The translations under genes were made by a program, and so were the position numbers. 64,000 bases of DNA, taken from NCBI GenBank assembly GCA_031002005.1, contig CM061919.1:20345687-20409686 (forward strand). Reading direction: 5' to 3'. Under the pieces are notes generated by a model. The model searched no databases, was not told the DNA's origin, and worked only from the letters and a program-made list of their open reading frames with translations. This document shows, in pieces, positions 54,901 through 64,000 of the stretch. The DNA comes from Vandiemenella viatica (Eukaryota > Arthropoda > Insecta > Orthoptera > Morabidae). The stretch's first letter is position 1. Every line of letters begins with the position of its first letter.

Positions 54901-55980
54901 TATTGATTAAACCACCGAAGATCCTGATACTATGCTCCATTGCAATTAAATAATAATAATAATAACCATGATTGATAATAACTGATTGATCCATAGATGA
55001 TTTATAGTTAATCAATCACCAATAATTGATTGGCATTAGTAATTGAATGATCCATTGATCAGCCAATAGATTCATTGATTAGAAAATTAGTAAATTCTGA
55101 TAATTAAAATAATTTAGTGAGAAATTTTATTTAGCTAATACCTGCATATACTCAATTCAAATAAGTAAATATTAAATTTTATTAAAAATTGTAAGGAATT
55201 TATTGTGATTTAAAATGTAACTGGAAGAGAATTGTTCAAATTGATTCAAGGACGTTCCATAGCATTAATTCATGAATTGATTATAGATTTAAGATTGCCA
55301 AAGAATAGAATACTGTTGTGTACTAAACTGTTGCAGCTTTATCATTGGCGTTATGAGAGAACGAGAAATTGCCCAGAGCCATTCCAGCTCGACCTGAGCC
55401 TGTCAGGTCGAGATTCTTTCGAGGAACAGGCAGAATGTTAGCTGCCGTGTTCAGCCCAATAAAACAGCACTGGTCCATATCAGGAATTCTCGAAAGACAT
55501 CAGAATGTCTCTACCGAATATAACTATCGAATGGAACGAATTGAATTCATTTGTTGTATTGTTTGTAAATCATGCAGAAATTGATTTTGAATGGACTTTT
55601 GGAAACTGAAATTTTAAGTCAAGAGTATGTAAATGAAACGTTTTTAATTCATTTGAGCTCATTGAATTTTTGGAACAGTGACACAGAGATTGAATTAAAC
55701 CAAGAGTTACACAATATCATGAATGTCGTAGAATTGTTAGTCAACAAATTAATTTGTATTTTGATTGATTTTATTAATTTGTATTTATTTTAATTTAAAA
55801 GTTTAATGGCACATGTTTTGATTTGAATGATTGATTTTTAGACAGTGGATTTTGATATTTTGGAATTTTGGATATTTTTGTTTTGCACATATTTGGATTT
55901 CATAGAAGACTTTATTTTTACATGATATTTTTAGAGTTCATTTGTTTACACATGTACAAAGACACATGTTTGTTTATTAC
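54901..55980. other. AT-rich sequence with TTGATT/AATCAA palindromes and short frames
   Basis: The segment 54960-55100 is dense in TTGATT and AATCAA, giving many small palindromes, and contains an AAT microsatellite at about 54950-54965. Short plus-strand frames at 55232-55441 (IHELIIDLRLPKNRILLC) and 55572-55793 could be parts of a retroelement gag. I recognise no domain. Confidence 0.25.
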
Positions 55981-55983
55981 CAC

Positions 55984-56426
55984 ATGTCTTTACTGTCAGG
56001 CAGTCGGCAAGAGTAGTCGAACATACTTCGATAGCCACCTGTTAGGAGCCTGCCACCCTACCATGCACCTTGCATCCAGGCGACCGTCTGCCTTACAATT
56101 GACTCTTACAGTTCGGGGCTTAGATAGTTGGTGATAGTTGGAATCCACTTTACGGCACGCTGTAAACTGTACTACTCCGTGTCAGAGGCCAATAAACTGG
56201 TTCCATTACAAGTCTTGCATTCTTCATGTAGTAAGAACTTATATCAATTTCTAACCTTCGGTCTGTGGCCGTCAAACCACAGTGGTGTCAAGCATTAGCC
56301 TAAACAGTCCAACGGTAAGATTCTAGTGGAGCTGCCAGAAGAACAGAAGAGATGCTTCGAGCAGTTCATCAGCACACCTATCCACACTCACGCCCACTAG
56401 CCTTGGCCAATCAGACTCTGGCAAAG
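55984..56426 (+). mobile_element. Probable 5' LTR of a Ty3/gypsy element
   Basis: This segment lies directly before a primer binding site and has a polyadenylation signal, CCAATAAACTGG, at about 56190. It is GC-richer than its surroundings. The left edge is uncertain and no matching 3' LTR was found, so the call rests on position. Confidence 0.35.
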
Positions 56427-56445
56427 TGGTGTCAGAAGTGGGATT
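56427..56445 (+). promoter_or_regulatory. Primer binding site complementary to tRNA-Leu
   Basis: TGGTGTCAGAAGTGGGATT is complementary to the 3' end of animal tRNA-Leu(CAA), beginning with the TGG that pairs with CCA. A shorter similar block, TGGTGTCAAGC, lies near 56282. Confidence 0.65.
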
Positions 56446-57420
56446 TAGGCATAGCACCGATGTTTTGGAACATCAGTGTGGATAGAGTCTGAAGAATTAG
56501 CAAGAAGGAAACAATCATCTGAAGGAGACGGGGGTGGCAGGAAGACAAGTGGCCGGATCAACACATGGCTTGGAAGATGAACGCGGGAGGCGTGAACCGA
56601 CAGGCGCGGCGTCAGTATACGGCTAGACATCGGACGCTGGGGTCAACATACTAGCGACGGCGGAGGCCAGCGCGGAATCAACTCGCGGAGCGGATCGCGG
56701 TGGCGCGAGGCAACACGTTGCGACAGTTGCCATGGGAACGTCTTCAGAAGTCGACAGCAACGACGACGGTGGCGATGAGAATAAGACATTAGATGTGAGT
56801 GGACCTCAATTTTTATTGTAAATATGGCAGCGAGTAAATGTACAACAGTTACCGGGCATTGAACGCGAGGATCTTGGATTTGGAGACGCGGGTGAGCGGA
56901 GTTATAATGATGAGTTAAGCGGGGTTGTTTATTACTTGTAGAGACACGTTTTCTGCCAGGTATGTCTTTAAGTGGGACAAAAATATTTTCAGAGGCCATA
57001 GCATGAACAGATCGAACCGAGTTCTCCAGGTAAGTCCAAAATTAAGTGTATAAGGCAGATATTAATGTTAGGAAACATCCAGATGCTACTGAGTGAAATA
57101 GGAAATTTCAAAAGATATTGCTAGGCAAATACTGGTCAAATTAATAATGGATGAATTAAAGAATTATGAAAATGATTATTACCGGTAAAAAATGAAACTG
57201 TTGGGGCGTTGTGTTAATGTAAGTGTGGCAGGAAAGCCCATATGTTAAGGTGAAGCGGAATATTTTGCGGTAAAAGGCTTCAAGGGACCGACCGATCCAG
57301 ACCAGATATATTAATGTGTAGCGAGTTGCGTCATTTTGGGGGCCAACATTTCTGAAATAACTCACAGGTACAGCCCAAGAAGTTAACCTGGTGAGGATGT
57401 AGGCGCTCCATTCCACCCAT
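56446..57420 (+). pseudogene. Decayed gag region of the gypsy element
   Basis: Between the primer site and protease no long plus-strand frame survives. Short pieces such as MAASKCTTVTGH-like and the knuckle-like HFSNAGNLKPGQ at 57418 suggest worn gag. The zinc knuckle Cys residues are lost. Confidence 0.3.
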
Positions 57421-58290
57421 TTGCATTTTAGTAATGCCGGTAACTTGAAGCCGGGACAAGCAGAATGGGGTGGGTTGTTAGGGCTAAAAGCCTGGATTAA
57501 AGATAAATTTCGGGGAAAAGCAGGAAAACTAACACAGTGCGACCCCGATAGGCCACCCAGTGGGGTGAAATGCGTTCCTGTAGCTTGTAAACAGGACGAC
57601 TCGGGGGTCAATGGTTCAGATCTTGTCTTGACAGCCTACATACAAGGTAAGTGTTGCCGTCTCTTGATTGATTCTGGTGCTGAATGCTGTCTATTAAGTG
57701 TGTCGGTGTATGGTAAGCAAAACCTAAGGCCACCGAATTGTTGACTTACGGGAGTGAATCTAAATCGTGAAATTCCGGTTCTAGGTACTAGAGAAGTTGA
57801 TTTGTCTGTAGGTATGTGGAAATTCAAGGCAACAATGTATATAGTTCCAGACTTGGGCCTAAAATATCATGGAATCCTAGGGAATGATTTTCTAAAACGA
57901 TACCGGGCAGTGTTGGACGTCGCAGAGTGCTCGATTACGTTAAGGGATCATTTTAATGAAACCTTCCAACTGGCGCTCAAAGACTCGAAGACGTACCGTA
58001 GGGGAGGGAATGACGTCATCCACCCCACTGGTTGGGTACAGCAGTCAGACGTAAAGTCCAATGCTGTGTTTACAATTCTGGGATCATCAGGTAAGGTTAT
58101 GCATTTACCATTATCTAAGGACATGGAGGCAGAATCAGGGTCAATACTATTGGTTGATTTCTTGCTGGTAAATGATTTCCTAGATCCAAGGAAGGTGTAT
58201 GTTAAACATTGTATTTGTGAAGTCGAAACACATAACGAAAGGAAGTGTATTCCTGTGATTCTGGAAAATTTCGGAAACGGTGCCGTATGA
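57421..58290 (+). pseudogene. Gypsy pol: protease region
   Basis: The frame 57421-57744 contains LLIDSGAECCLLS, the DSGA/DTGA active-site motif of retroviral-type aspartic proteases, preceded by a TAYIQGK strand. After a stop at 57742 the frame 57754-58290 continues with GILGNDFLKRYRAVLD, the second conserved protease block (hydrophobic-GxDxL type). The protease would cleave Gag and Gag-Pol. One stop separates the blocks. Confidence 0.7.
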
Positions 58291-58545
58291 GTACCAAGGA
58301 ATTGTTTAATCGCGCGCGTTTCAGTGGTAAATGATAGAGATTTTATGAAAGAAGATACTCATGTAGAGGTTACGTTAAATGACGAATGTGTTAAGCAGGT
58401 ACAGGCCAATAGTATGGAGCCTCTGCTCGACTTTTCTAGTAAACTCGAGCACCTGCCAGAAGAACAACGGACAAAAATGAAATCTTTGTTGTAGGAGTAT
58501 ATAACCCTGTTTGCGCCTAAGCAGGCCTTAAGTACCACCGATTAG

Positions 58546-60037
58546 GTGGAACATCGCATTCCTACATGGGATGCAAGGCCGATATATTGTAAGCCATATC
58601 GCGTACCTTTTTACCAACGGAAAAGTATGGATGATATTATTGAACAACAGCTTAAAGATGATATAATTCAATATTCCGCGTCTCCATGGAGTGCACCAGC
58701 CATTCTCGTGTTCAAGAAGGGGGAGGACGGAGAGACCCGATATCGGTTCTGCGTGGATTATCGTTTATTGAATAAAGTTAAAATACCTGATGTATACCCC
58801 CTTCTCAACATCACCGAAACGGTGGACTACTTGGGGAACTGCCAATAATTTTCAACACTAGATTTAAAATCTGGTTATCATCAAATTCCGTTCGCAGGAG
58901 ATGACATTCCAAAGACGGGTTTTTCCAGCCCGAACGGCCATTTTGAATGCAAAAAAAATGAGTTTCGGCCTGCGTAACGCTCCATCTTCATTTCAGCGCT
59001 TTATGGACGCTTTGCGTAAAGGCATAAAACCTAGCTACGCTCTGGTGTATTTTGATGATTTAATAATTTATTCAAAAACCTTTGAAGAACACCTTCAGCA
59101 CCTCGGAAGCATACTCGAGCTGCTGTGCGGGGCTAATTTGACTCTGTCATTCAAAAAAATGTTATTTTGTACAATCTTAATTAGCATATCTGGGGCATAT
59201 GTATTCGCGGGATGGATTACGGCCTCATCCGAGACTAGTTTCGGCAGTCAAGGAATTTCCCACCCCCATAAATCTAAAGGAATTACAATCCTTTCTGGGG
59301 CTAGCAAATTATTACTGTAAATTTATTAAAGACTACGCTCACATTGCCAAACCCTTAACTCAACTGCTACTCAAGGGTATAAAATTTTAGTGGTCTGCAG
59401 AATGTGCCAAGGCTATGGAAACCTTGAAGGAATGTTTAACCTCACCCCCTATTTTAATTTTTCCTGATTTGAACAAAACATTCTTGGTAATTACGGATTG
59501 CTGTGAAGTAGCCATGGGTTCTGTTTTGGCTCAAATCGTCCATAATGTTGAAAAACCCGTGGCCTTCGCTTCATGGCAATTAACCCCAGCAGAAACTAAA
59601 TACAGTACGACACACGAGAGATGTTGGCTTTGGTATGGAGTATTAAGCATTTCCGGTGTTATCTTTGGGGGAGGCCATTCAAGGTCATCACAGACCACAG
59701 TTCCCTGACCTGGTTATTAAACCACAAGGATCCATCGTGTAGATTAATGCGTTGGGCCCTATTACTGTCGGAATATGATTATACCGTGATATATAGACGA
59801 GGGAAGGACTTAGGTAATGCAGATAGTTTGAGTAGGAAAATCTGGGCAATAGGCCAACAACCGCTGACGCTGGCCGAGCTTCCGATCGAGCAATCCAGAG
59901 ATATGGAGTGCGAGCGCTGGCGCGCGCAGAAGGCGCTTCGTCACCAGGGGCGATGTTCTCTACCGGCTGACTCGGCAAGGCGAGCGGGTAGCGTTGCCCC
60001 AGGCGCTGCGGGAGACGGTAATGAGACTGTATTATGA
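58546..60037 (+). pseudogene. Gypsy pol: reverse transcriptase and RNase H
   Basis: Pieces in successive frames read RYRFCVDYRLLNKV, STLDLKSGYHQI, MSFGLRNAPSSFQRFMD, and ALVYFDDLIIYS with the YFDD catalytic motif. They continue with FLGLANYYCKFI, FLVITDCCEVAMGSVLAQ (RNase H), FKVITDHSSLTWLL and KDLGNADSLSRK. The order and motifs are of Ty3/gypsy. Stops and frameshifts fall at 58848, 58895, about 59200, 59390 and about 59640, so the enzyme is dead. It acted in cytoplasmic particles to make cDNA. Confidence 0.8.
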
Positions 60038-61217
60038 CAGTGTTTTAGGGTGGTCATTGTGGGGTCAAAAATACTAATCGAAACATCGCCAAACAGTTCT
60101 GGTGGCCGTCACGAAAACGGGATATCTGGAATTATGTGCGGTGTTGTCGCACCTGCAGCGCCCGAGTGGGGGAAACAAAGCACAAAGAGAAGCTCCAACC
60201 CTTACGTGAGACCACTGACCCTTTCCAAAGAGTACATTTAGACGTAATCGGCCCCTTCGCCAGGAGTGAGGAAGGTTACGCTTTTATCTTGACCATAATT
60301 GACACTTTCTCCAGATACTTAGTCATGATACCAATTAAAGACCAGCTCGCTAGTACTATAGCCAACGCGTTCGTGGTACATTGGATACTAAAACACGGCG
60401 TTCCACAGGCGGTCCTCTCGGATCGGGGATGTAATTTTCGTCCACCCTGTTCACTGAGGTATGCAAATTGTTAGGGATAGCTCAGCACGTCGCCACTGAG
60501 GCCGGCTTGTAACGGGCGGGCAGAACGCTGTCAGAGAACCATCATTAAGTCCCTCAGTTGCTACGTAAACAAATCACAAAATATCTGGTCAAAAATTCTT
60601 CCATATATTGTCTCGGCGTACAATTGTAGAATTCATACGTCAACCAAACATTTGAAATTCTATACAGCAGAGAAATGAATTCACCTTTTACAATTTTCCC
60701 TATCCCTAAGGAAGTTACCAGTCCGGAGGTAAGAGTGTTAGCCCATAAATTAAAGAAGATTTGGAGTGCAGTACGTAAAAATAATTCAAAGGCATTTGAA
60801 TCACAGGCGAAGGAATACAATAAAAAAGCGAGACCCCAAGAAATCCCCATTGGTACTTTCGTTTTACTGAACAAACCGACCAGGAAACCATACAGTTGTT
60901 CCAAGTTCAATACTTCGTGGTCGGGCCCTTGGGAGGTTATTGGCCTACCAAGTCCGGTGAATGTTAAACTAAAACTCCCTGATAGAGAAGCCATAGTTCA
61001 CAAGAATCGCGTTAAGTCATACATCTGGCGGAAACCGCGCACCAAACAGTCAGGTGGGGGGCAAGATCTTCCACCGGACCCTCCCGTTCAGGAGAGGCAA
61101 ACACCACAGCCAGGGCCTTCTCAAGGTAAACGAAAAACTGCGCCCTATAACCTTAGGAACAGCTCGAGGAATGGAACGGACGGGGAAGCCGAAAAACTGC
61201 CTACAACCGCACCGTGA
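60038..61217 (+). pseudogene. Gypsy pol: integrase
   Basis: The fragment CRTCSARVGETKHKEK is the end of the HHCC zinc region. HLDVIGPF and IIDTFSRY give the first catalytic Asp, and LSDRGCNF the second. The Glu region is lost in a break at about 60475-60660. The frame 60675-61217 holds the C-terminal part, with VLLNKPTRKPYS, WSGPWEVIGLPS (GPY/F-type module) and KNRVKSYI. It ends in a Pro/Gln-rich tail at 61217. No chromodomain is evident. Confidence 0.75.
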
Positions 61218-61940
61218 GACCAGCGCGATAAGCGGGCTACAGCTCGCAACGAAGCTAGTCACTCTTATAGTTTAAGAAATAGACACTAAATTAATTAAGT
61301 GTAAGCTAGTAGTATTCCTCCGTACTAATTCTTCTTCCTTCCAGCACGCGGAAGACCCGTCGGGGAACGGAGTGCGTCGGCCGAACTACGGCCTCAGCCT
61401 GTGAGATTAAATGTTGCTTAGTTCAGGGGACTATTGAGCATGGAAAATTAACCATGTCATGATATATATTACATATATGTATAAGCGAGAGCTCTGCTCC
61501 GCCTTAGTATGGTAGTGCTAGGGAATTCTGTAGTAAATAAACTCTGTCGCTCGTAACTTATTCTCCAGGCGAGGCGGCGGCTGCTCGTGACCCAGAACAA
61601 GTTACAAGGGACGCTGGTTGAATCAGCGCTGACGATGCAAGGCCTGGCGGGCGACGACCCACTTGTATCGGAATAAGTATCGTAGAATACCAGTAGCTTA
61701 AGTAGGATTATAGAATTGATTAATATAAGGGACTCACAATTCCTCCCATAGGAATAATTCAGTATTAGTTTTCAGGGAATAGATAATTATATTTTGATAG
61801 GCTATAGGACCTTAACAACTCAACTAAGTGTACATAAGTCCGTTAGTAATATGTATGCTGTGACTCAGTAGCTTTGCTAACTCTGTGCACCGTCGTCCAT
61901 CCCAGTTACATGTACGAAGTCACATCACTCAGTAATGTAA
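61218..61940 (+). other. Non-coding stretch with an LTR-like block
   Basis: Within this stretch, about 61398-61602, TGTGAGATTAAATG leads to a TATA-like ATGTATAAGCGAGAG (about 61476) and AATAAACTCTGTCGCTCG (about 61536), ending near AAGTTACA. That is the layout of a short LTR. It does not match the sequence before the primer site at 56427, so it may belong to another element or be the leader of the env transcript. Confidence 0.3.
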
Positions 61941-61953
61941 TTGTTTTTGCCAA

Positions 61954-62203
61954 ACCAACCATGGCGGTGTAACGGTTAGCGTACTCGCCTCGCATTCGGG
62001 AGGACGGCGGTTTGAATCCCCGTCCGGGAATCCAGATTTGGGTTTTCCATGGTTTCCCAAATCACTCCAGTCAAATGCCGAGATTCTTCCTTCAAACGGC
62101 CATGGCCGAATTCCTTCCCATTCCTTGCTCCCATCCTTACCCGCCATCCTTTCCCGTCTCTAAAGACGTCGCTGTTGAGAGACGTAAAACAGTTAAAAAA
62201 AAG
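61954..62203 (+). mobile_element. tRNA-derived SINE (copy 4) inside env
   Basis: An A box (TGGCGGTGTAACGG, about 61963) and a B box (GGTTTGAATCC, about 62009) are followed by the body shared with the SINE at 19930 and a short A-rich end. Flanking TTTTTGCCAA (61944-61953) and TCTTTGCCAA (62204-62213) are the target duplication. Confidence 0.85.
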
Positions 62204-62213
62204 TCTTTGCCAA

Positions 62214-63963
62214 GGAACCAGATCTTGTAATCTCAAGTTCTTACTGGATTATTCTTGCCAAAATTAATGTCGAGGAAATACGCAATCACAGCTTACAATT
62301 GCAAGAGATATTTAGTTCTCTAGAGTCTGCTTTTCACCAGATTCCCTCATTCGATGAAGACATCACTCATACCATAGCTGCCAGTTTAAAAGTATTATAT
62401 ACTTCGCTAAGGGAGGAGTTTCAGAACCTTGTCTACTTACTTCCCAAGGAGAACTCCAGGTCAAAGCGTGCTTTGACAGGGGTAGGAGGTATTATACTAC
62501 GTAAAATTCGGTACTCTGAATGAACAGTATTATCACCACCTCAGTACGCGGATAGCTAGCCTAGAACAAACATCTGACAGTTTGCAGATTAGTTCTTCAA
62601 AACAAATTTTAATGTTGAAAAACATCGAAGATTCTGTAACTAATAATACTTACATAACCGATCGGTTAGCACATACTTTCATGGGCAAAGCATCAGAATT
62701 GCAAACAGCCATGAAACAGAATCTCAAGGAGTTTGAGAAGGTTTTCGCGCGACAATTATACAGCACACAAATTTTACAACAATTGGTATTAGCAGTCACG
62801 AACACTAGGACAGACCTAACGAGGTTAAGAATAGCCCTTATACAGGCCACTAACGGCAAACTAAGTGATGTCTTACTGAGTCCAAAGGTTTACTTACAGC
62901 ACTTACAATTGATCCAGAGGAGTCTTCCAATCGGCTCTTTCATGTTGTTTCCTTGCACTATAGAAAATATTTACAGCTATTATCAAGTTTCCACAGTCAA
63001 TGCAGTTTTAATGGGAGAAAATTTAAGAGTTGTGGTAGATGTACCAATTGGAAGAGCAGACTCGATAATCTCCCACTATTCAATTCATGCATTCCCAGTT
63101 CTATGGAAGCAAACTGGATATTATATTCAATGGAAAACCCATGATGTATTATTGCTGAGCAAAACTCATAGAGATCTTACGCGGTCTTAAATAAGAATGA
63201 ACTTGATAAATGCAAACGTTCAGTGATCACTATTTGTCCATTGTTCACTTTGCAAGACACAAATTCCCCAAATTGTGAAACCTCCATTCTTTTGAATAAT
63301 AGTTTTTCTGACCACTGTCAACGAGAAATTCTGACACTTGATTGTCCTTTTGTAGCTGTCATGCACGGTAGTTTGCTGTTTACCATGCCACGACCTTACA
63401 CAGTACTAGCAACCTGTTGGGATGAGCATATGAATCAGACTGATAGTAAACTCACTCTCTCGGGGAGCGGAATCATTAAAAATGCAACCCATTGCCAGTT
63501 TACTATACAAGATTTCATTATACCTGTTACACATAGAATAGCTATCCATAGTAATATAACCTTTCCAAATTATGTATTGCCAACCTTCAGCGTAGGAATT
63601 TATCACAGTCCGAAACTTTTTGAGCTAAATCAAACAAACCCGACTATATTAACTGCTGAGCTAACAAAACACCTGACGCAAGCGCGAGATATTATTAAGT
63701 ATAACGATATGTTAGCTACCGTGGAAACTGAAGTGTTAGCCCAAGCTAAGCATAAAACCATTGTTACCTCTATTAGTTTATCTATTATCGCAATTGTTTC
63801 ATTTGTGATTATATCAGCGCTGTATTTGTACAAACATCATATTAAAAGTGTAGCAAAATTTAATGTAGAACCTGTAATTCCTAATGCTTCTGAAATTTTA
63901 TTTACGTTGCCTAAAGCCTCTGTAACTGCTACAACTAACAAAGATACCGAGTCAACCATGTAG
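62214..63963 (+). pseudogene. Envelope-like gene (insect errantivirus/baculovirus-F type)
   Basis: Three consecutive frames (to 62523, 62582-63190, 63223-63963) together have the layout of a class I-type viral fusion protein as found in insect gypsy-group retroviruses and baculovirus F proteins. A furin-type RSKR site at about 62460 is followed by a small-hydrophobic stretch. A coiled-coil-like heptad region follows in the second frame, with Cys-rich and N-glycosylation sequons in the third. A membrane anchor of about 25 residues lies at about 63763-63835 and a short cytoplasmic tail ends at TAG 63961. Frameshifts near 62520 and 63190 and the SINE upstream disable it. Which element it belongs to is unclear because no 3' LTR is in view. 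Confidence 0.6.
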
Positions 63964-64000
63964 TAATGTGTACACTGTAAATCAAATTGTATAAGCAATA

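Noticed and set aside
57156..57611. 151-codon minus-strand frame
   Set aside because: It is antisense to the worn gag/protease region of the gypsy element and shows no motif.

Overview
This window looks like a repeat-dominated stretch of a large arthropod genome, most likely an insect. It holds almost no sequence that reads as a host gene. Instead it is a stack of transposable elements of nearly every eukaryotic class: non-LTR retrotransposons (LINEs), Penelope-like elements (PLEs), Helitrons, a Polinton/Maverick-type element, hAT and other TIR transposons, tRNA-derived SINEs, a Ty3/gypsy element and an env-like gene. The evidence for a eukaryote is AT-rich intergenic DNA, GT-AG exon boundaries, polyadenylation-type tails, SINE A/B boxes and these element families. 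The tRNA-SINE/LINE combination reminds me of polyneopteran insects such as locusts or stick insects, but that is a guess.

Layout. 1-3.1 kb: AT-rich DNA with a diverged 560-bp direct repeat, a long inverted repeat and two Helitron 3' ends. 3.1-3.7 kb: a decayed virus-like pair (P-loop ATPase and phospholipase-A2-like domain). 3.9-18.4 kb: one old non-LTR element on the plus strand (L0), cut first by a PLE with a 15-bp target duplication (4834-14751) and then by a CR1/L2-like LINE (14819-17954). The PLE itself contains two jockey-like LINEs (LA, LB). 19.8-29.7 kb: a Polinton-like element with 1.1-kb inverted arms. Each arm carries the 5' exons of a gene that may lead into a protein-primed DNA polymerase B. 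A rep-helicase Helitron and a SINE sit in the left arm and a satellite-bearing Helitron sits in the right arm. 29.7-32.7 kb: SINE copies, a 254-bp miniature PLE and a 722-bp TIR transposon. 32.7-41.9 kb: an I-like LINE with RNase H, split by a hAT element with an 8-bp target duplication; the hAT carries a 270-bp tandem array. 42.0-42.3 kb: a second tRNA-SINE family. 42.3-54.1 kb: two further LINEs (LD, LE) in strongly C-poor DNA, LE being split by a non-autonomous Helitron. 54.1-64 kb: LTR-like sequence, a decayed Ty3/gypsy pol with a tRNA-Leu primer site, and an envelope-like gene interrupted by a SINE.

Almost every coding region is broken by stops, frameshifts or insertions, so these are mostly fossils. 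The nearest to intact are LD (one stop, one homopolymer slip), the LE RT, the I-like RT/RNase H and the last env segment. The most informative features are structural. The PLE termini fold as hammerhead-ribozyme-like motifs with compensatory changes between two copies. The two Polinton arms act as each other's empty-site control for independent Helitron insertions. The SINE body shares a segment with the 3' end of a resident LINE. I saw no CRISPR array, rRNA gene or convincing functional tRNA gene.
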